Counted from the stretch's first letter, positions 24,353 through 35,188 are shown. The stretch is 64,000 nucleotides of DNA from Atopsyche davidsoni (GCA_022113835.1 JAILWY010000025.1:310001-374000); one strand, 5' to 3'. A program made the numbers and translations. Notes: generated by a model not told the origin, from the sequence alone.

Positions 24353-24634
24353 ATATTCTCCAGATTTGGCCCCGTGCGATTTTTTTTGTTTCTAAACTTG
24401 AAAAAGTCACTCGCCGGGCAGAAATTTAAGTCGAATGAGGAGGTCATCGCCGCCACGGAGGCCTACTTTGCAGACCTCGAGAAAACCTATTTTTCAGATG
24501 GGTTAAAGAAGTTGGAGCATCGCTGGGTCAAGTGTATCGAGCTAAAAGGAGACTATTTTGAGAAATAAATCGCCACTTTGCCAAAATTTTCGTTTTTCTT
24601 TTGTAGGCTAAGTACTTATCGGACCGCCCTCGTA
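24353..24634 (+). pseudogene. Mariner transposase relic, C-terminal part with 3' terminal repeat
   Basis: Seen: after a YSPDLAPCD-coding stretch, a T run at about 24380 shifts the frame (one T too few). The sequence then reads NLKKSLAGQKF, SNEEVIAATEAYFADLEKT, LEHRWVKCIELKGDY and a stop at 24566-24568. After the stop comes ACTTTGCCAAAATTTTCG and a terminal repeat, GGCTAAGTACTTATCGGACC...CCCTCGTA, ending at a TA near 24634. Known: these are the C-terminus and 3' inverted repeat of Tc1/mariner elements of the mariner family, whose catalytic site is DD34D; the last D is in the SPDLAPCD block here. The N-terminal and central parts are absent, so the copy is dead. Confidence 0.95.
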
Positions 24635-25389
24635 TGTCATTTATTTTTATGCGATAAACCAGGTAACGGAAGTTCTTGAAATCTAACATCCCTCCCTTTT
24701 GACCTTACCTGGGAAGAGAATCAAAAGATATCTAAATACAACAAATACCATTAAAAAAACTTCTCAATTCCCTTAATTCCTTTTTGTCTCTTTTTATTAT
24801 CACCAAACAGATTCAAGATAATTTTATATATAGAAATTCAAGTATGGTGTGTACTGCATACAAATAGAGGTGTGTACTTCACGTGAAATAAAACTATAAT
24901 CTGGCCACAAATACGGTTAAACCAACGATTATAAGAAAATAATAGAATCTAAATTTTAGTCATTCGACAAGTCCAGAGACAAACTAAAGGCCGCTGGTCG
25001 AGTTCGCTGATTGATTCATCGATTTTGTAAATAATTTTGTCAGCTGATTTGTTCTTAATTTAATATTGTCTCTGTGTAAAGATTAAAACAAAATATTTTA
25101 TCTGTGTTTCGCTCATCAATGGCACAAATCAACAAGTGTTCTGGTGCCACTGTGTAACTCTACTTAATGGAGTTCTGGCTTCACGCAGACCATAAAGTGT
25201 CTGCTTCCTCCGGGACGTCCATTACCCGACAGTGTCTCCACCGACACCCCTGCTCTGCTGCCAACTGGCTGACTAAATATTTCAGGCCGCGTGTAAAGCG
25301 TTCCACCCTCCGGGTCTGAATTCACTAGCAGCTTGAGGAGTAGTCTGGCTATTACTGTGTCCTGCTTACAGCTCGAACATCTAATATTT
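24635..25389. other. Intergenic DNA, no gene recognised
   Basis: AT-rich; a GC-richer patch at about 25130-25380 has no open coding frame. Confidence 0.45.
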
Positions 25390-25416
25390 ATAATTTTAAT
25401 ACCCCACTACAACACT

Positions 25417-25456
<40 letters not shown>

Positions 25457-25481
25457 TGTTGTAGTGGGGTATTAAAATTAT
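25390..25481. repeat. 31-bp perfect inverted repeat around a TA core
   Basis: 25390-25420 and 25451-25481 are exact reverse complements (containing TAATACCCCACTACAACAC and its partner), separated by about 30 bp of alternating TA/CA. The whole block is a perfect hairpin with a TA-repeat loop. Confidence 0.95.
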
Positions 25482-25482
25482 A

Positions 25483-25490
<8 letters not shown>

Positions 25491-25575
<85 letters not shown>
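25491..25575. repeat. (TA)n microsatellite
   Basis: More than 35 TA units with one GT interruption at about 25561, lying directly beside the inverted repeat. Confidence 0.95.
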
Positions 25576-25576
<1 letters not shown>

Positions 25577-26296
25577 GGAGTTATTTAGATTAACATTTTT
25601 ACCTTTGACCAGCTTAATTAGAAAAAGCTTTAATCGGTCTAGCTGCTTGTAAAAACTAGGTTAAAAATTATTGCGGATTTTAAATACTAAAATATTCTTT
25701 CTTTAAATGTATAAAATATATTTTAGGACCGACAATGCTTTATTGTTTATGGCTTGCACGCCACTGGTGTATATAATATTTATTGCAGCAGGATTCCCAA
25801 TAAACATTGACGCCCCTTCACTCGCATTAGGGTCGTGTGATTTTTTCAAAGTTCTCTTGCAGTTGAAGAGCCTCCTTTGCTGAAAGCGATGAATATTCAC
25901 GGCGGAACGTATCGATTTCATATTTTATTTATATCGGCATGAAAGGTTTCAAAGGATTGCGACGTTTCAAGATACAGCAATTATTTTTATAGTCGACCGG
26001 TTACTGGATTTAATGGTTGCTGCGAGGCATACAATGAATAAAGTCTTCAATCTGTTTGAAAGAAGCCTGCAACCTGGAGTGGGGTTCAAAATGTATAAAT
26101 TAAAAGATTTTATTTTCACTTTTGAGGTTAAATTTCACTTACAACCATTTTCGAAGAAATCGGACAGACAAAAAAACATTTTTGATTAAAAAAATTAGTA
26201 GAATAAGTGATCGAACTATTGTGGCTAAAAAAACACACTGTGGTGCTCTCAAAAAGTAAGCATATATTATAACTGTTATTGATGATTATTATATCT

Positions 26297-26333
26297 CATA
26301 TTTTTGACAAAAAGTACTTGGTGAAATTTCATT
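26297..26333. repeat. Fragment of the short inverted-repeat element
   Basis: CATATTTTTGACAAAAAG followed by TACTTGGTGAAATTTCATT matches the terminus of the family, with a few changes. The rest of the element is missing. Confidence 0.55.
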
Positions 26334-27338
26334 ATCAAAAGAAAGTATAGTATTGTTTCCACTTTATATATTTGTAAACAATGTGACTAAAAGAGAGGCA
26401 TTGATTGTCTGAAGTTATTTTAATAATAAATAGTTTTCTCTTAATATGGCTATTATCAATCTCACTCTGTCCCAATCTCACAAGTAAACATTTTAATTTT
26501 TAAATAAAAGGCAAAAAAATCAAATACAAGCTATAAACGTACAATTTGGCTAAAATTATGAAGCCTTTTAAATTTATTGTTGTTAGTTTACTTGTGATAA
26601 TTTTCTGCGCGGATCTTTAGAGTTCCAAATGATAAGTCAGGTCAGTTAGTTTTACAAAAAATCAGTAATTTTGGACAGTCCGTTATCAAATCAAACAACT
26701 GGGAAAACACTTAAATATGTACCACTATATTTCCTTTTAATCACGGATACCCACACAGCACACGCAGAATCCTTAAGATTACGTGAATTGGTTTCGAAAT
26801 CAAAAAGTACTTCACATTCAATAATTTTGTTAATTTTTTTAAAAGCCAATAATGAAACAAGAATACTGGAAAGAAATTTTAAAACAAATAATACCCGTTA
26901 AATTTTCATAATTTGTCAACAGGTTTATTTAAAAACTGAAATAAATTTTGAATGTTCAAAATTGCTCCATTGTTATAACGTCTACAGAACAAACGAAACT
27001 TGTACAACCATTATTTTCGTTGCGAAGTAGCAATAAAAGAAACTTTGCATAAAACCCGATGCTTCATTTTTGTGCAAGGTTTTGCGCACGAGGAGCCTCC
27101 GATAAGCAAAGAGAGAGACAGCGAGTGACTCGCTCACAAGCTTTGTGAGATGGAAGCTCGCAATAGCCCGAGGAGCACAGGCGGGGGTTGGAGAAGGGGC
27201 ATCATATATTATATCTGCGACTCCATATTCAAGTTTTTCCAGAGTTTACTTGCAAATAAACACGCCTCGAACTAAAGAGGCAGATGCGAATGCATTTTGT
27301 TTTCATTTCTACCACCTACGAATATATTTCAGAAATTC
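26334..27338. other. Intergenic DNA, no gene recognised
   Basis: AT-rich with a GC-richer patch near 27070-27210. No supported gene. Confidence 0.45.
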
Positions 27339-27354
27339 AATATTTTTGACAGTA
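27339..27354. mobile_element. Left tip of short inverted-repeat element copy 4
   Basis: CAATATTTTTGACAGTA is the terminus of the family. It is cut off from the rest of the copy (27933-28105) by the composite element inserted between. Confidence 0.7.
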
Positions 27355-27919
27355 TATGTGATTAAGCATATTTTTTCACACATTGAAAACGATTAAAGAA
27401 AACTCTCAGAAAATATCATCGTGACTTGTGAGGGATTCGAACCCACATCCCCAAGCTTTCATGGCCGGTGCATTTATCCAACTATGCTAACGAGCCACTG
27501 CAATTTAGTGAGAATTTTTAATAATCATAATCTACATATGAACCAATATGCCCAGGCTAATCAATATTTAATGATTTGCAAACACTGGACTTAATTAAAG
27601 TAACAAGTGAAGCATTTTTATATCCAAATATGGTTATTATTATTTTTAAAATCTATTGATGTTTAGCCGAGACGCGCACCATTCTATTTATATTAAATTG
27701 GATTAATGTTAATCAGGATGCGTATTTATTTACCCATGCAGGTATTAGTATGTTTATGTGATTAAGCATATTTTTTCACAAGTCACGATGATATTTTCTG
27801 AGAGTTTTCTTTAATCGTTTTCAATGTGTGAAAAAATATGCTTAATCACATAAACATACTAATACCTGCATGGGTAAATAAATACGCATCCTGATTAACA
27901 TTAATCCAATTTAATATAA
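27355..27919 (-). mobile_element. Composite palindrome plus tRNA-like element, copy 2, with 13-bp target duplication
   Basis: Read on the minus strand: a perfect 94-bp inverted repeat (27687-27780 with 27827-27920, loop 46 nt), a body containing GCGCGTCTCGGCTAAAC, then a tRNA-like part with A box TAGCATAGTTGG (27478-27489) and B box GGTTCGAATCC (27433-27443), then ACGATGATATTTTCTGAG and a tail ending TGCTTAATCACATA. The A and B boxes are near-perfect matches to the tRNA internal promoter with normal spacing. ATTTTTGACAGTA is present at both ends (27342-27354 and 27920-27932), a 13-bp target-site duplication. The palindrome loop contains an inverted piece of the element's own tail, as if part of a second copy had been joined head to head. 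It encodes no protein; trans-mobilisation by LINE proteins is inferred. Confidence 0.85.
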
Positions 27920-28105
27920 ATTTTTGACAGTACTTGGTGGAATTCCATTTTAATATTTTGGAGTAAAATACTTGAGTGATTTTCCACATTTTCGTTTTTA
28001 TTTGTGACCGGTTTCGCCAACCTTTCACGTTGGCATTATCAAACAGAGGTTTCTCTCTATTCTTATCACACTCTGTATTTAACTCTCAAGTATTTTACTC
28101 CAAAA
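27920..28105. mobile_element. Short inverted-repeat element, copy 4 (interrupted)
   Basis: It continues from ATTTTTGACAGTACTTGGTG and GGAATTCCATTTTAATATTT through AAATACTTGAGTGATTTTCC to the core at 28004-28046 (GTGACCGGTTTCGCCAACC, CACGTTGGCATTATCAAAC) and then the right inverted half up to ACTCTCAAGTATTTTACTCC. The right terminus is lost. Apart from the insertion it is one of the best-preserved copies. Confidence 0.85.
28004..28046 (-). other. Hammerhead-ribozyme-like core inside the short inverted-repeat element
   Basis: On the minus strand: TTTGATAATGCCAAC, loop GTGAAAG, GTTGGCGAAACCGGTCAC. A six-base stem (GCCAAC/GTTGGC) sits between a TGATRA box and GAAAC, and ACCGGT is self-complementary and followed by C. 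This is the order of a type I hammerhead (CUGAUGA, stem II, GAAA, stem III, NUH cleavage site). Deviations: U in place of C3, A in place of G8 in most copies, and one extra U before stem II. Equivalent cores lie at about 9093-9132, 17415-17455, 18105-18145, 50527-50570, 53655-53700 and, in pieces, 61650-61690. Resemblance is seen; catalytic activity is not claimed. Confidence 0.4.
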
Positions 28106-29164
28106 TACGAATATATTTAATTACTATTGTATAATTATTTTTAAGACTGAAATATTTGATATTTATTGATTTCGGATTAATGTTTATCAATGTTTTTAAT
28201 CCATATTTATAGTATATGCAAGTATTTTTTGTTTTTGTCAAAATATTTCAAAGCTATTTTTGAAAATTCTCCTTTGAAAAAATTGCGCTTTTTTGCGAAA
28301 TAAATGGAAAAATTTTTAGAATCGAAATCCAATTTCTGTAAGGTAAATTATTTCAACAATTTCTATGTTAAGTTAGTTTGAAAAAACCACTCAACAGTAT
28401 TAATTTTCATAGTTAACATATAATACATAATATACACGACATTTAGATCGTTATTATGAACACTAAAAAAAATACGAGACTACAATAAAAAATTATTGCG
28501 AAATTTTCCCGATCTTCAAGATTTTCTATTTTCAAATAATGCCACGAAAAAACTCCCCCAGTTTATTTTTACCTCTGGAAAAAAGGTAAAAATGCTCTTT
28601 AACATTATTTTCAACAAATTACGAGTGTTGCTCTGCCCGCGCGCGAGGGCGGGGAGGTATTTTTACTTTGAGCCTAAGTTACCTTTACTGGGTGAAATGA
28701 AAAAAATAATTAAATTTCGGTGCCCTCTGGCCCCGCTCTCCCCTAATACGGACTAACGAGGTAATTGAAAGAATTTCCCCCGCAATGGATATTGTTTTTG
28801 TTGTTTTTTCTCCTTGATAGCAGGGACGCCGTTTAAGATCGTAAAAAAGCAAGCATAGTTGTTTGTTATTAATTAAGAAGAAGCTGTGTGTACTTATTTT
28901 ATACACACGCAGTATATTCTTATATTTTAAATTCTTTTTCTAAAGCGGGCGACATCCAAATTCTTAAAACGACGATACGTTTTTGAAGGTATAAGAAGTC
29001 GCAAGTCGAGGAACAGGTAAGCAATCAGAGGCAACTGCTACTGTATCAGGCTTCATAAGTTTTCGGCATTTTCCCTGGTAATGAATAGTAAAATCATAGA
29101 AAATCCCAAGAAAGAAACGTTTTTTACTGATATTCTCTGTTTCTGTGTATGAATTTAACATTTC
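28106..29164. other. Intergenic DNA, no gene recognised
   Basis: AT-rich with GC-richer patches near 28630-28760. No coding frame with family resemblance. Confidence 0.45.
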
Positions 29165-29245
29165 TTTTATCGTTTCACGAGGATTGAACCCGGGACCTCA
29201 CGGTCGGCCAATGACCATGTCAGCCTCTGGACTGAGTGATTAATT
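29165..29245 (-). repeat. tRNA-like segment, probable SINE fragment
   Basis: On the minus strand GGTCCCGGGTTCAATCCTCG provides a B box and GAGGCTGACATGGTCATTGG an A-box-like stretch. A complete cloverleaf cannot be drawn, so this is probably a tRNA-derived repeat. It differs from the composite family outside the B box. Confidence 0.45.
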
Positions 29246-30700
29246 GAAATTATTTAAGTTCCAAAAGCAAACATTTCTTATTAAGAGGGGGGGGGAAGGG
29301 ATTACGTATAAAGATACAAACACCAAAATTAATTTTATTTTGCAATTAAAAGTTTTTAATAAATTTCAAAAGCGAATAAATAACTGTGAAAATAATAATA
29401 TGAGACCAAAGCTGTTCTACAGTATATTTTAACAAAATGAGAGGCAATACGCCCCATAAAAACAGAATCCTTACACACTAACTGCTCGTTGTGTATTGAA
29501 AAGAGTTTTTAAAGAAAACATTTTTTTTGCATGTATGGACGTAAATGTTTGCTTTTAATACATAAAAGAAAAAAATACGAGAAAAGGTCATGCAATTCAT
29601 TAAAAGTAGCACAGATTTTATCGCAAGAAATTTGAATAGCATTGTTACTAGCAATATAGCAATTTTTCTCAATTGTTTCACATTTTTACAAAATAAACGG
29701 GAAAGCTCCCGGATTCGGGCGCCGAGGAGCTCCGAGCCAAGCAGACCCGCACACATCACACCCGCCAAGGAACTGCTGAAATGTCCTTTTAACAGGTCAA
29801 CCTTTCAGACAAGCCTTTTTTTATTTCAATAGCTTAGAATTTATGTACAAAGAATATTATTTCAGGCTACTTTCAAAAGGACAAAGGCAATGGCAGGAAT
29901 TACTATGTGTAAGAATTATTGTAAGGGTTTTCAAACAGCCGTTAGGCGTAAGGTGAATTAGACTGCTTTGAATAATAAAATAATATATTATAATATTCTT
30001 TAATATTAAATATTCAAAAGATTCTGATAAACTAGACATTAAAGAGAAAGCAATCGCACGGAAATGCGAGAAATCGCATTTTGATTCGGTTTGGTATTCA
30101 CTTTATAGAATTGTACTCTTTTGAATCACTTAAGGAATTTATTGATTTATTTTTAAAAAATCGATGAATTTAATATATCAATGAAGTTCTAATAATTGAG
30201 ATATTAAAGAGAGAGCAGCCGCACAGAGATGCGCAAAAATGCATTGTTTAGGGCGCGGCAGGTTGAAAAATCGATCGGTTTAGCCTCAAACATCACTTGG
30301 CTTGCGTGCGCATGCCTCACCTGAGAATATGGATTAACAACTTCTGTTTTTTGAATTAGTATTCAAAATTTTACTTTAATTTCAAAACTAAATTAAAACA
30401 TCATAGTTTTGATGATGTAAGCAACTTTTGACAATTAATATATGTTCTTGAATATAATGACGAGTCAATTTTTGGTGTTTGTTTTCGTTTCCGCTCTTTT
30501 ACTAAATAAATTACACGAAAAGATTCCTTTTTTCTACTCATTATTTTAAATTTTACTTGATGACGTATAAAACTCAAGAAAAATGTCTCTAATGTTTGCA
30601 AATCATTAAGTGTTTGTCTAGCCACCACAGAGCTATGGAGCTTTCACTGTCGCATGTGTGAATAGTAAACATATATTTGTATTATGCATCTCCATCAATA
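29246..30700. other. Intergenic DNA, no gene recognised
   Basis: AT-rich; a GC-richer patch lies at about 29700-29790. No supported gene. Confidence 0.45.
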
Positions 30701-30719
30701 AGCAAGTGATGTGTCTGCA

Positions 30720-30930
30720 AATCAGCCCAGCCGCATTTTCTCGCGGGTGTCTCTCCGCCACGAACCAGCGCGCTATCGACCAGCACTGCAGATGACCCCG
30801 GGCCAGTGATTCGGATAAGCGAATTTTCCAGCCCCTGACTCCGGTGGGAGATATCAAAGCCGCAGCCAATCAGAGACGATTATAAATACCGCAACCTGGT
30901 GGAGGACAACGCTCCCTAGAACAGTTGGCC
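30720..30930 (+). promoter_or_regulatory. Candidate RNA polymerase II promoter with CCAAT and TATA boxes
   Basis: A GC-rich, CpG-containing block (about 30720-30860) is followed by CCAAT at 30866-30870 and a consensus TATAAATA at 30881-30888, with a possible start site near 30911-30922 (CCTAGAACAGTTGG). This layout is that of an insect core promoter. No coding exon is recognisable downstream; the first ATG near 31004 opens only about 13 codons. The target could be an untranslated first exon of a gene to the right, possibly an alternative receptor start, but that is inference. Confidence 0.4.
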
Positions 30931-32190
30931 TTGCGAGTTTACTGAAGAAATACACGCTGCACACTCGACCCCTTGTTCTTTTAAAAAAAAAACAAGAAAA
31001 AAAATGCAAATACAAATTGTTTTTGACATAACTAACCTATGCTAGCATAAGTTGAAAGTCAAATCAGGGATACCTCAACCATATTTCGGTTCAATCGACT
31101 TACAGAATCTAAATTTGAGAAACATATGACTATGTTTATTAATGGTCGGCCAGCAATTGATTTTATTGCGGATTTTTTTTTTTAAATTGTATAAAACATC
31201 ATATGAAATTAAAGAAAATACCAGTACAAGTTTCTTCACGAAAGATTGATTTAATTTGTAATACTATATATTTAGTAACCAAATGGTTAGAAGACAAACA
31301 TTTTCGATATCGAAAGCTTTATTAGATTAACGAACATTCGAAAGCGCTCACAAACAATAGTGATCGTTATCTTGAAATCATTGGGTTGTTTGTTTGCTGT
31401 TGGCAAGCGCAGTTGTTTCGACCACCGCGGTGCTGCTGCTGAGGACTTGAACTTTTTATTTGCAAGTGTGCAACCGATGTTCCAAAACTTTTTACTACGA
31501 CAGTCGCACATATGGCGGGTTTAAAGTGCTTGTTTTTTGTTAAATGCCAATCAGTTCAACATCACTCCCCCTCTCCCGACGGCCCGACTCCAAAACAAAC
31601 AGAAGAAATCGACGTTCGATTGTTTCGCCCTCCATTGTTTCTCATTTCATTAGCGACGAGCCTGACGAGTCTCTAATGGGACAAAATGAATCCCGGCATA
31701 TTGCCGGCGATCACTCCTGCTATTCGAGTGCGTCTTCCAGCGAATCGGGTAAACGGCAGCAATGTTTGTATTGCTATAATGATAAATTATGATTGATTCC
31801 TAATGCAAATTGACGTTAATGTATATTAAACGAAAGAAAAATAATATCATTTCATACTCAACGAGCATTAAATTACATGAGCGTACCGGAGGCGGGCACT
31901 TGAATTTATTTTTAATTTACGAAATGAATATTTTATTCGTGTTTTATGTGCTGTGTGGAGTGCAACCTATGAACAACTACAATATATTTTTAATGAATTA
32001 AACGAAATATATTTATTTTAAACACCCTCCAAAAAAACACTTTCAGAAACCCAAGCTTTATTTATTTTAAATCAAAGTCTTACCTCTCAACTTTTCTGTT
32101 AGTGGCAGGTTAGAAGCAATTCGAGTTTGTATCATAAGTAGTTTCGGTTGTGCCTAACATGCTGAACCTCTGATGTATGCATTGTGCTTG
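30931..32190. other. Downstream of candidate promoter, no exon recognised
   Basis: It contains a GC-richer frame at 31544-31792 (82 codons, Ser/Arg-rich, no family match that I recognise) and otherwise AT-rich sequence. Confidence 0.35.
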
Positions 32191-32192
32191 CG

Positions 32193-32232
<40 letters not shown>

Positions 32233-32272
32233 TATATACACATATATGTGTGTGTTGGTGTGTGTGTGTGAT
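32191..32272. repeat. Mixed TA/CA/TG microsatellite
   Basis: (TA)n passes into CACACACA, ATATACACATATATG and a TGTGTGTG run, a compound dinucleotide repeat with partial self-complementarity. Confidence 0.9.
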
Positions 32273-32534
32273 TGAGTGTGTATAGTGTTAGTTCCGCTCG
32301 GCGAATGATTGCCCAGCTGACTACTGGCTTGCCTCGCGAAGTGGCTACAGTTCAGTTTTTATTTTATACAATATCGCTCAAAAATTGATGAATTATTTTT
32401 TTTTCAAACACTATATCGAGAAAAATCTTCGTGTAAATTTGTATAATATTATATTGTAAAATTGTAAAAAATATAACATATACAAATGTCATGATACTGG
32501 ATACAAGAACTACGTTTCTGAATTACGATTATTT

Positions 32535-32585
32535 TGGAGATGTGAGTTCGAATCTCACACAATGTGCCTAATCATATTAAAATTA
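32535..32585 (+). repeat. Fragment of the composite tRNA-like element
   Basis: GGAGATGTGAGTTCGAATCT (B box), then CACACAATGTGCCTAATCAT ATTA, matches the B box and the tail of the element at 18190-18785 with the intervening ACGATGATATTT segment deleted. Confidence 0.6.
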
Positions 32586-34499
32586 CGATGTACTCAATTC
32601 GGTAAGGCACAACTATGCATTGTACGGTATGGCAATTTAGGAATTATATGGCACAACTTGCAAATCAATTATTATTGTGTATTCAAAAATTATAAGTCTT
32701 TTAATGGGTTTATAAATTAAATTAAAAAAACATCAAGTATGTTCTGAGCTTTTTTATTGTTATATTTTGTAAATTTATAACGTAATTTCATTTTCCTAAA
32801 ATTAATCAATTAATTTGTAAATAAATTCATATTATGTTAAAAAAAATTATTCGATATGTATGTTCATACAGTTTGCATAAAAATCTATAACCTATGAAAG
32901 CTTACAAGTGATTGGGAACTAGGTCAAGCTTCATCCCGCTACGCTGAATTCCACCTGCAGGCTGAATTTAGTGGGAAGTAGACCGGGAAGGGTGGTTTCA
33001 CGGCTTCATCATATGGCGTCAACGATACAGCAATACCCTGTTTAATTCGAATAATCGATTTTGCCAACATCCCTCACTGATTAACACTGATAAGTAGCTA
33101 ATTTTATGGAACCGATTCTCATTGATTTTAAAAATTTAACATGCACGATCATAAGTTGAGTTCAAATAAAATATAAGAAGTTGGTCTGAAAATATTTGTA
33201 ATACAGTGTGTTAATAATTCATATCAAAAATCAAATATAAATTAACCAAATGGTTAAGACATTCAGTAAATTATTTAAAGCAAATTACGAAGGTTCAACA
33301 CAATACACATAATATATAATCTCAGAGTGGTGTTCTCGAATCCAAGTAAGTCAATAATATTTCACCATAATTGCGAAGTACGGGAGCTGAAACTTCAGAG
33401 AAACTACGAAATCTTGATGGGGCACAGCACTTAATTGCATAATTTTATTTACCTGAACCAGCAATCTAAATTACAGCTTTAAAGATCTGGGGCGATACAA
33501 AAAAAACAAAAAAAATAATTTTCAGAGACGCTTCTTGGCCCGGCGCTGGAAGAGCAGACGACGCCGCGCCATGTTGTAAACCATTTTGTTATGGACAATT
33601 ATAGCGGAATGTCTGCTCGAGGAGTTCGGGAGTTAGTGATGGGCGCAATCGAATCAATTAATCAAGGAGTTTTTAGAAATGCTGCGATCTCAATACATCT
33701 GTTATTCAGCGCTTTTTCTTTTAAAAAATTCAATACTTGGGCTAATATTTGACGTTCATTCCAATAATTAATCAAAAAGTCTATTTGATTATTGAAACTT
33801 TTTATAATTTATTCATTTCCAAATTGATGAATTTAAGTTTATTGATTAAAACACAGTATCAAATATTCGATTGAGTATATTAAGTAAGGCTCACTATTTA
33901 GTGGAGCCGATAGAGATGGGCAGGACCCTATTTCATAAAAACTAAAACATTTATTATTTTACTTTTTTTATTGATTTAACGTTCCGCGATTATAATATCA
34001 AAAGGTTTAATTTCATATTTAAATATCAAAATTTCATTAATAGTTTATTCTACACGATCAATTTTTTGAAAACGTATGGACGATATTGCCAGTCCCTAGT
34101 GCTTAGTGTATAATGGGTTCGGATTCACTTTCCGCTAGACACTAATTCCAGGGTGATTAATAAAGCCCACCAACCTTGAAACGTTTGGAGGGGCTTTATG
34201 AAAGTGGCTCTGCTTCGACAGGGTGTCTTCGTCGGAACAAAGCCCGCAGACGAGTTGTCTCGGGAGACGCATCTGGAGTTACACGATTCGAATATTTATT
34301 GTGCAAGAACTATATCAGCATACATTTTGTAGAGATTCAAACCTTATCCAACTAGAGAACATATAATCAGCAAAAACTTATCGATAGCTTATGAAAGTTA
34401 AATAAAAATATACATTCTAATATTGTTTCGAGAGCTTTACACAATGCTGACATTATTTTTGAAGTAATACATTTTTTCTTCATTTTATATTTGAACCAT
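32586..34499. other. Probable receptor intron or intergenic DNA
   Basis: AT-rich; a GC-rich patch at about 33530-33585 and another near 34150-34270. No coding exon of the receptor was recognised here. Confidence 0.4.
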
Positions 34500-34981
34500 A
34501 TTTATTTTCGTCAATGTGAATCCCAGAAAACGGTGGCCATCACCGTTCCGACCGATAGGACAGTCTTCGCCTTCTTCGGAGCACGTTCGCCGGGTGAAGT
34601 CCACTGTTTCGACTGCTTCTTGGTCTCTGGTGTGTACCAGTGGATCCATGCTTCGTCGACGGTCACGAAACGATGCAGAAACTCCTTCGGATTGCGCTTA
34701 AACAGCGTCAAACACTGCTCCGAAGTGGTCTCCCGGTTGCGCTTGTTGTCCGGAGTGAGCAAACGCGGCACCCTTCGCGCCGACAGCTTTCTCATGCCCA
34801 AAATTTCATGCAGGATATGACCCACGCGGTCTTTTGAGATGCCTTCTGTTTCAATCGGCGGACTGCCAATACGAGATCGTGGATTTTTGTCACGTTATCC
34901 TCCGTGGTAGCCATTTTCGGGGCACCTGGGCGTGGCTCATCAAAAACCGACGGGCGACCACGTTGAAACTCGTTAAAGCAA
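34500..34981 (-). pseudogene. Mariner transposase relic, N-terminal to central part
   Basis: Seen on the minus strand: [20 protein letters not shown] and TTEDNVTKIHDLVLA in one frame, then a small deletion and frameshift, then EGISKDRVGHILHEILGM, RLLTPDNKRNRETTSEQC, FVTVDEAWIHWYTPETK (first catalytic Asp in TVDE) and KAKTVLSVGTVMATVFWDSH. Homology stops after FWDSH with a stop codon. Known: this is the helix-turn-helix and first catalytic part of a mariner transposase, the same family as the relic at 24353-24634. Both termini and the rest of the catalytic domain are missing, so it is inactive. Its left-hand (N-terminal) end abuts the receptor exon acceptor at 34999. Confidence 0.95.
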
Positions 34982-34999
34982 TTTGTCTGTTTCTTCCAG

Positions 35000-35188
35000 G
35001 AGTAAAGTGGCAGCACTGCTGCTGGACAAGCACCTGCAGATCAACGGCATCGGCGTGGGGCGCGGGCGCGGCAGCCTGGCTCCTCCGCCCGCCGCCTGCA
35101 GCCGCATGAAGCGCGAGCGCAAGGCCGCGCGCACCCTCGGCATCATCATGACCGCCTTCCTCGCCTGCTGGCTGCCCTTCTTCCTCTG
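35000..35188 (+). CDS. Biogenic amine GPCR (beta-type octopamine receptor-like), TM6 exon
   Basis: Seen: acceptor TTTGTCTGTTTCTTCCAG, then an exon open in one frame (codon phase 2), donor TG|GTAACG. It encodes the end of intracellular loop 3 ([15 protein letters not shown], a Gly/Pro/Ala-rich linker, [15 protein letters not shown]) and TM6 with the CWLP motif ([11 protein letters not shown]). Known: [11 protein letters not shown] followed by CWLPFFLWY is typical of insect beta-adrenergic-like octopamine receptors, Gs-coupled plasma-membrane receptors. The tryptophan codon is split across the intron and is completed by the first base of the next exon. The upstream exon must end two bases into a codon; none was found. 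5-HT or dopamine receptors are less likely from this TM6. Confidence 0.92.

Noticed and set aside
27433..27489. Functional tRNA gene
   Set aside because: A and B boxes are good, but acceptor and anticodon stems do not pair and the sequence is repeated as part of a larger mobile element.
31544..31792. Ser/Arg-rich 82-codon frame downstream of the candidate promoter
   Set aside because: No recognised family and no convincing start context, so it was not called as a gene.
34491..34837. Plus-strand frames of about 60-109 codons
   Set aside because: Shadows of the antisense mariner transposase relic.
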